DNA of 7,952 nt from Methanobacterium sp. (GTDB lineage Archaea > Methanobacteriota > Methanobacteria > Methanobacteriales > Methanobacteriaceae): NCBI GenBank assembly GCA_021372715.1, contig JAJFTX010000058.1:1-7952 (forward strand), written 5' to 3'. Numbering within the stretch: position 1 is the stretch's first letter; each line of letters opens with the position of its first letter. Positions 5,367-7,952 of the stretch are shown here, one piece after another. The position numbers and the translations under genes were made by a program. Under the pieces are notes generated by a model. The model was given only the letters and a program-made list of their open reading frames with translations, searched no databases and was not told the origin of the DNA.

Positions 5367-7907
5367 ATGACCGATGACCTGGATATCAAAAACATCCCCG
5401 GACTTTCCCAAGAGAGAGCTGCTTATTTTTTAAAAGAAGAGGGATACAACGAACTCCCCTCCACCAAAAAAAGAAGCATCTTCACCATTTTATTTGAAGT
5501 CATCCGGGAACCCATGTTCCTACTCTTAATAGCCAGCGGTACCATCTACCTCATCCTGGGAAGTCTTGATGAAGCTCTAATGCTATTAGGCTTCGTATTC
5601 GTTATAATCGGCATAACCTTCTACCAGGAACGTAAAACTGAACGCACACTAGAAGCACTGCGTGATTTATCCAGCCCCCGAGCCCTGGTTATCCGGGAAG
5701 GTGAAAAGAAAAGAATCCCCGGACGGGAAGTAGTGAAAGAGGATATACTAATTTTAGAAGAAGGAGACCGAGTACCAGCCGATGCAGTGGTTTTAAGCTG
5801 CAGTAATCTTCTGATCAACGAATCCTTACTCACCGGTGAATCCGTACCAGTCCGTAAAATTGCCTGCGCAGGAGTTATGGATATGCAACCTCCCGGTGGT
5901 GATGGAATACCCTCCGTTTACTCAGGAACCCTCATCGTACAGGGACAGGGAATAGCCCAGGTACAGAGGACAGGTATAAACACAGAAATGGGCAAAATAG
6001 GTAAAAGATTAGAAACCCTGGAAGAAGAAGACACCTCACTACAAAAAGAAACCCGCAGATTAGTCAGAAACTTTGCCCTAACCGGTATATTCTTATGTTT
6101 TTTGGTGATCATCGTCTATGGCCTAACCCGATTAGACTGGCTTAACGGATTTTTAGCAGGTATCACTCTGGCCATGGCCATCTTACCAGAAGAGATACCC
6201 GTGGTTCTTACCATATTCTTAGCATTAGGAGCCTGGCGTATATCCAAGAAAAAAGTATTAACCAGACGTTCACAGGCCATACAGGCACTGGGATCGGCCA
6301 GCGTATTATGTGTGGATAAAACAGGAACTTTAACCCTGAATCAGATGTCGGTAAATCAAATATTTGCCAATGGTAAGTTCTATGACGTCCCTAATGAGAA
6401 AAATGATTGTTTACCTGAGAATTACCATCAGCTGGTGGAGTTCAGTATACTGGCCAGTCAAAGAGATCCCTTCGATCCCATGGAGAAGGCTTTAAAAAAT
6501 CTGGGAGAAGACACCCTATCCAACACAGAACATATACATTATGACTGGACCATAGTACGTGAATATCCCCTATCCCAGGAATTACTGGCCATGTCCCATG
6601 TATGGAAATCTCCAGATGGTGAAGATTACATCATAGCCGCCAAGGGCGCTCCAGAAGCCATCGCAGATCTCTGTCATTTAGATGAGAAGGATACAGAGGA
6701 TGTGTTAAAAAATATTAAGTACATGGCCGATGATGGTTTAAGGATAATAGGAGTGGCCAAAGCCTCCTTTAAACAGGTGGGTTTGCCAGTTAAGCAGCAT
6801 GACTTTAACTTTGAATTTTTAGGACTCATCGGATTTATCGACCCGGTAAGACCCGGTGTTAAAGATGCGGTAGAGGAATGTTACAACGCCGGATTAAGGG
6901 TGGTGATGATCACCGGGGACTATCCAGGAACCGCCCGGAAAATAGCCCAGAGCATAGGTCTCAATCCTCGGGAGAAAATAATCACTGGTTCAAGGCTGGA
7001 TAGTATGGATGATGAAGAACTCCAGGAGGATATTAAAGATGTTAACATCTTCGCCAGGGTGGTGCCTGAGCAGAAGTTACGCCTGGTAAATGCCCTGAAG
7101 GCCAATGATGAAATAGTGGTCATGACCGGTGATGGTGTAAATGACGCTCCCGCCCTAAAATCAGCCCATATCGGGATAAGCATGGGGGACCGGGGGACGG
7201 ATGTGGCTAGAGAAGCCTCTTCACTAGTTTTACTCAATGATGACTTCTCATCCATTGTAGATGCGGTTAAGATGGGAAGGAGAATCTTCGATAACCTTAA
7301 AAAGGCAGTGGCCTATATATTCGCGGTTCATATACCCATCATTGGAATGTCCCTTATCCCGGTATTCTTCAATTTACCACTGGTTCTTCTACCAGTGCAG
7401 ATAGTGTTTTTAGAACTGATCATCGATCCATCCTGCTCCATAGTCTTCGAAGCTGAACCAGCAGAGGCTAATGTGATGAAACGTCCCCCAAGGAGTATGG
7501 ATGAACCTTTGTTCGACCGGAAAATTATCAGTCTGAGCATTTTACAGGGAATAAGTGTTTTAGTCATAGTTCTATTTATCTATGCCCTTACCTTATATCA
7601 GGGAAAAGGGGATATGGAGGCCAGAGCCCTTAGCTTCACCACCTTAATTGTAGCTAATATCGGACTGATTTTAACCAATCGTTCCTGGTCTAGAACTATC
7701 CTGGAAACTTTAAGAACTCCTAATCAGGCACTGTGGTGGGTGATTGGTGGTGCCTTCCTATTTTTAGGTCTGGTACTCTACACCGCCCCTCTGAGGAACC
7801 TGTTCGGATTCAGTATCCTACACCTTGATGATCTTTTACTCTGTTTAGTGGCTGGTGGCCTTAGTATCCTGTGGTTTGAAGCTTTAAAATATGTTAAGAA
7901 ACTATAG
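5367..7907 (+). CDS. P-type cation-transporting ATPase, P2-like
   Basis: An 846-residue membrane pump that couples ATP hydrolysis to cation transport. Order of parts: N-terminal cation-ATPase domain (GLSQERAAYFLKEEGYNELP, 12-31); TM1-TM2 (about 48-86); actuator domain with TGES at 156-159; TM3-TM4 (about 236-286) with PEEIP at 274-278; phosphorylation motif DKTGT with Asp317; a short nucleotide-binding domain with KGAPE at 426-430; DPVRPG at 492-497; TGD at 516-518; hinge TGDGVNDAP at 587-595; then six C-terminal membrane segments (about 646-838), ten in all. All catalytic motifs are intact, so it should be active. It lacks the N-terminal metal-binding CxxC of copper/zinc pumps and is shorter than SERCA. 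The ion-site helices differ from Ca2+ pumps: TM5 has FAVHIP and TM6 ELIIDPSCS instead of NLVTDG. It belongs to a widespread bacterial/archaeal group often annotated simply as cation ATPase, so calcium should not be assumed. It has its own promoter and terminator-bounded position, so it is likely monocistronic. The line at 5881 has 31 G+C in 60, the highest sampled. Confidence 0.95.
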   Translation: MTDDLDIKNIPGLSQERAAYFLKEEGYNELPSTKKRSIFTILFEVIREPMFLLLIASGTIYLILGSLDEALMLLGFVFVIIGITFYQERKTERTLEALRDLSSPRALVIREGEKKRIPGREVVKEDILILEEGDRVPADAVVLSCSNLLINESLLTGESVPVRKIACAGVMDMQPPGGDGIPSVYSGTLIVQGQGIAQVQRTGINTEMGKIGKRLETLEEEDTSLQKETRRLVRNFALTGIFLCFLVIIVYGLTRLDWLNGFLAGITLAMAILPEEIPVVLTIFLALGAWRISKKKVLTRRSQAIQALGSASVLCVDKTGTLTLNQMSVNQIFANGKFYDVPNEKNDCLPENYHQLVEFSILASQRDPFDPMEKALKNLGEDTLSNTEHIHYDWTIVREYPLSQELLAMSHVWKSPDGEDYIIAAKGAPEAIADLCHLDEKDTEDVLKNIKYMADDGLRIIGVAKASFKQVGLPVKQHDFNFEFLGLIGFIDPVRPGVKDAVEECYNAGLRVVMITGDYPGTARKIAQSIGLNPREKIITGSRLDSMDDEELQEDIKDVNIFARVVPEQKLRLVNALKANDEIVVMTGDGVNDAPALKSAHIGISMGDRGTDVAREASSLVLLNDDFSSIVDAVKMGRRIFDNLKKAVAYIFAVHIPIIGMSLIPVFFNLPLVLLPVQIVFLELIIDPSCSIVFEAEPAEANVMKRPPRSMDEPLFDRKIISLSILQGISVLVIVLFIYALTLYQGKGDMEARALSFTTLIVANIGLILTNRSWSRTILETLRTPNQALWWVIGGAFLFLGLVLYTAPLRNLFGFSILHLDDLLLCLVAGGLSILWFEALKYVKKL

Positions 7908-7952
7908 AAGATCATTAAGTGGAAAAATATTGATTTATAGAAGACTGTAGGT

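Noticed and set aside
6920..7255. 111-codon open frame antisense to the ATPase
   Set aside because: It is the reverse complement of the conserved P domain (TGDGVNDAP region); the serine-rich translation resembles no family and there is no ribosome-binding site evident.

Overview
The window looks like a stretch of a methanogenic archaeon, most likely Methanobacteriales (Methanobacterium-like). This rests on moderate G+C with many AGA/AGG arginine and ATA isoleucine codons, on TATA-box-like elements about 25 nt upstream of starts rather than bacterial -35/-10 pairs, on oligo-T stretches where terminators are expected, and on the gene families. The taxonomic call is inference; no rRNA or methanogenesis marker is present.

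Layout. (1) Bases 1-954, + strand: the 3' part of a radical SAM enzyme gene cut by the window edge; the [4Fe-4S] CxxxCxxC motif and a C-terminal four-cysteine cluster are present. (2) Bases 958-2508, - strand: an AT-rich gene for a multi-spanning GT-C-type membrane glycosyltransferase, meeting the radical SAM gene tail to tail with only 3 bases between stop codons. (3) Bases 2543-3964, - strand: an APC-superfamily amino acid permease that lies 34 bases upstream of the glycosyltransferase on the same strand, so the two could share a transcript. (4) Bases 4011-5123, + strand: a PLP-dependent class I/II aminotransferase, divergent from the permease across a 46-base region holding two face-to-face TATA-like elements. 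(5) Bases 5103-5187: a 21-bp tandem repeat that begins inside the last seven codons of the aminotransferase and includes its stop codon, followed by an oligo-T terminator. (6) Bases 5367-7907, + strand: a full-length P-type cation ATPase with its own TATA box, a palindromic promoter region and a Shine-Dalgarno-like GGGGGA. Bases 7908-7952 after it show no gene or clear signal.

How the genes work together: the divergent permease and aminotransferase could be co-regulated in amino acid uptake and turnover, which is inferred only from position. The ATPase, the glycosyltransferase and the radical SAM enzyme have no evident functional link to them. I see no CRISPR array, transposon, tRNA, rRNA, phage gene or recognisable defence system, and I do not claim an undescribed multi-gene system here. 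The most unusual sequence-level item is the stop-codon-spanning tandem repeat; the most open functional questions are the substrates of the ATPase and of the permease, both of which have non-canonical residues at expected binding positions.
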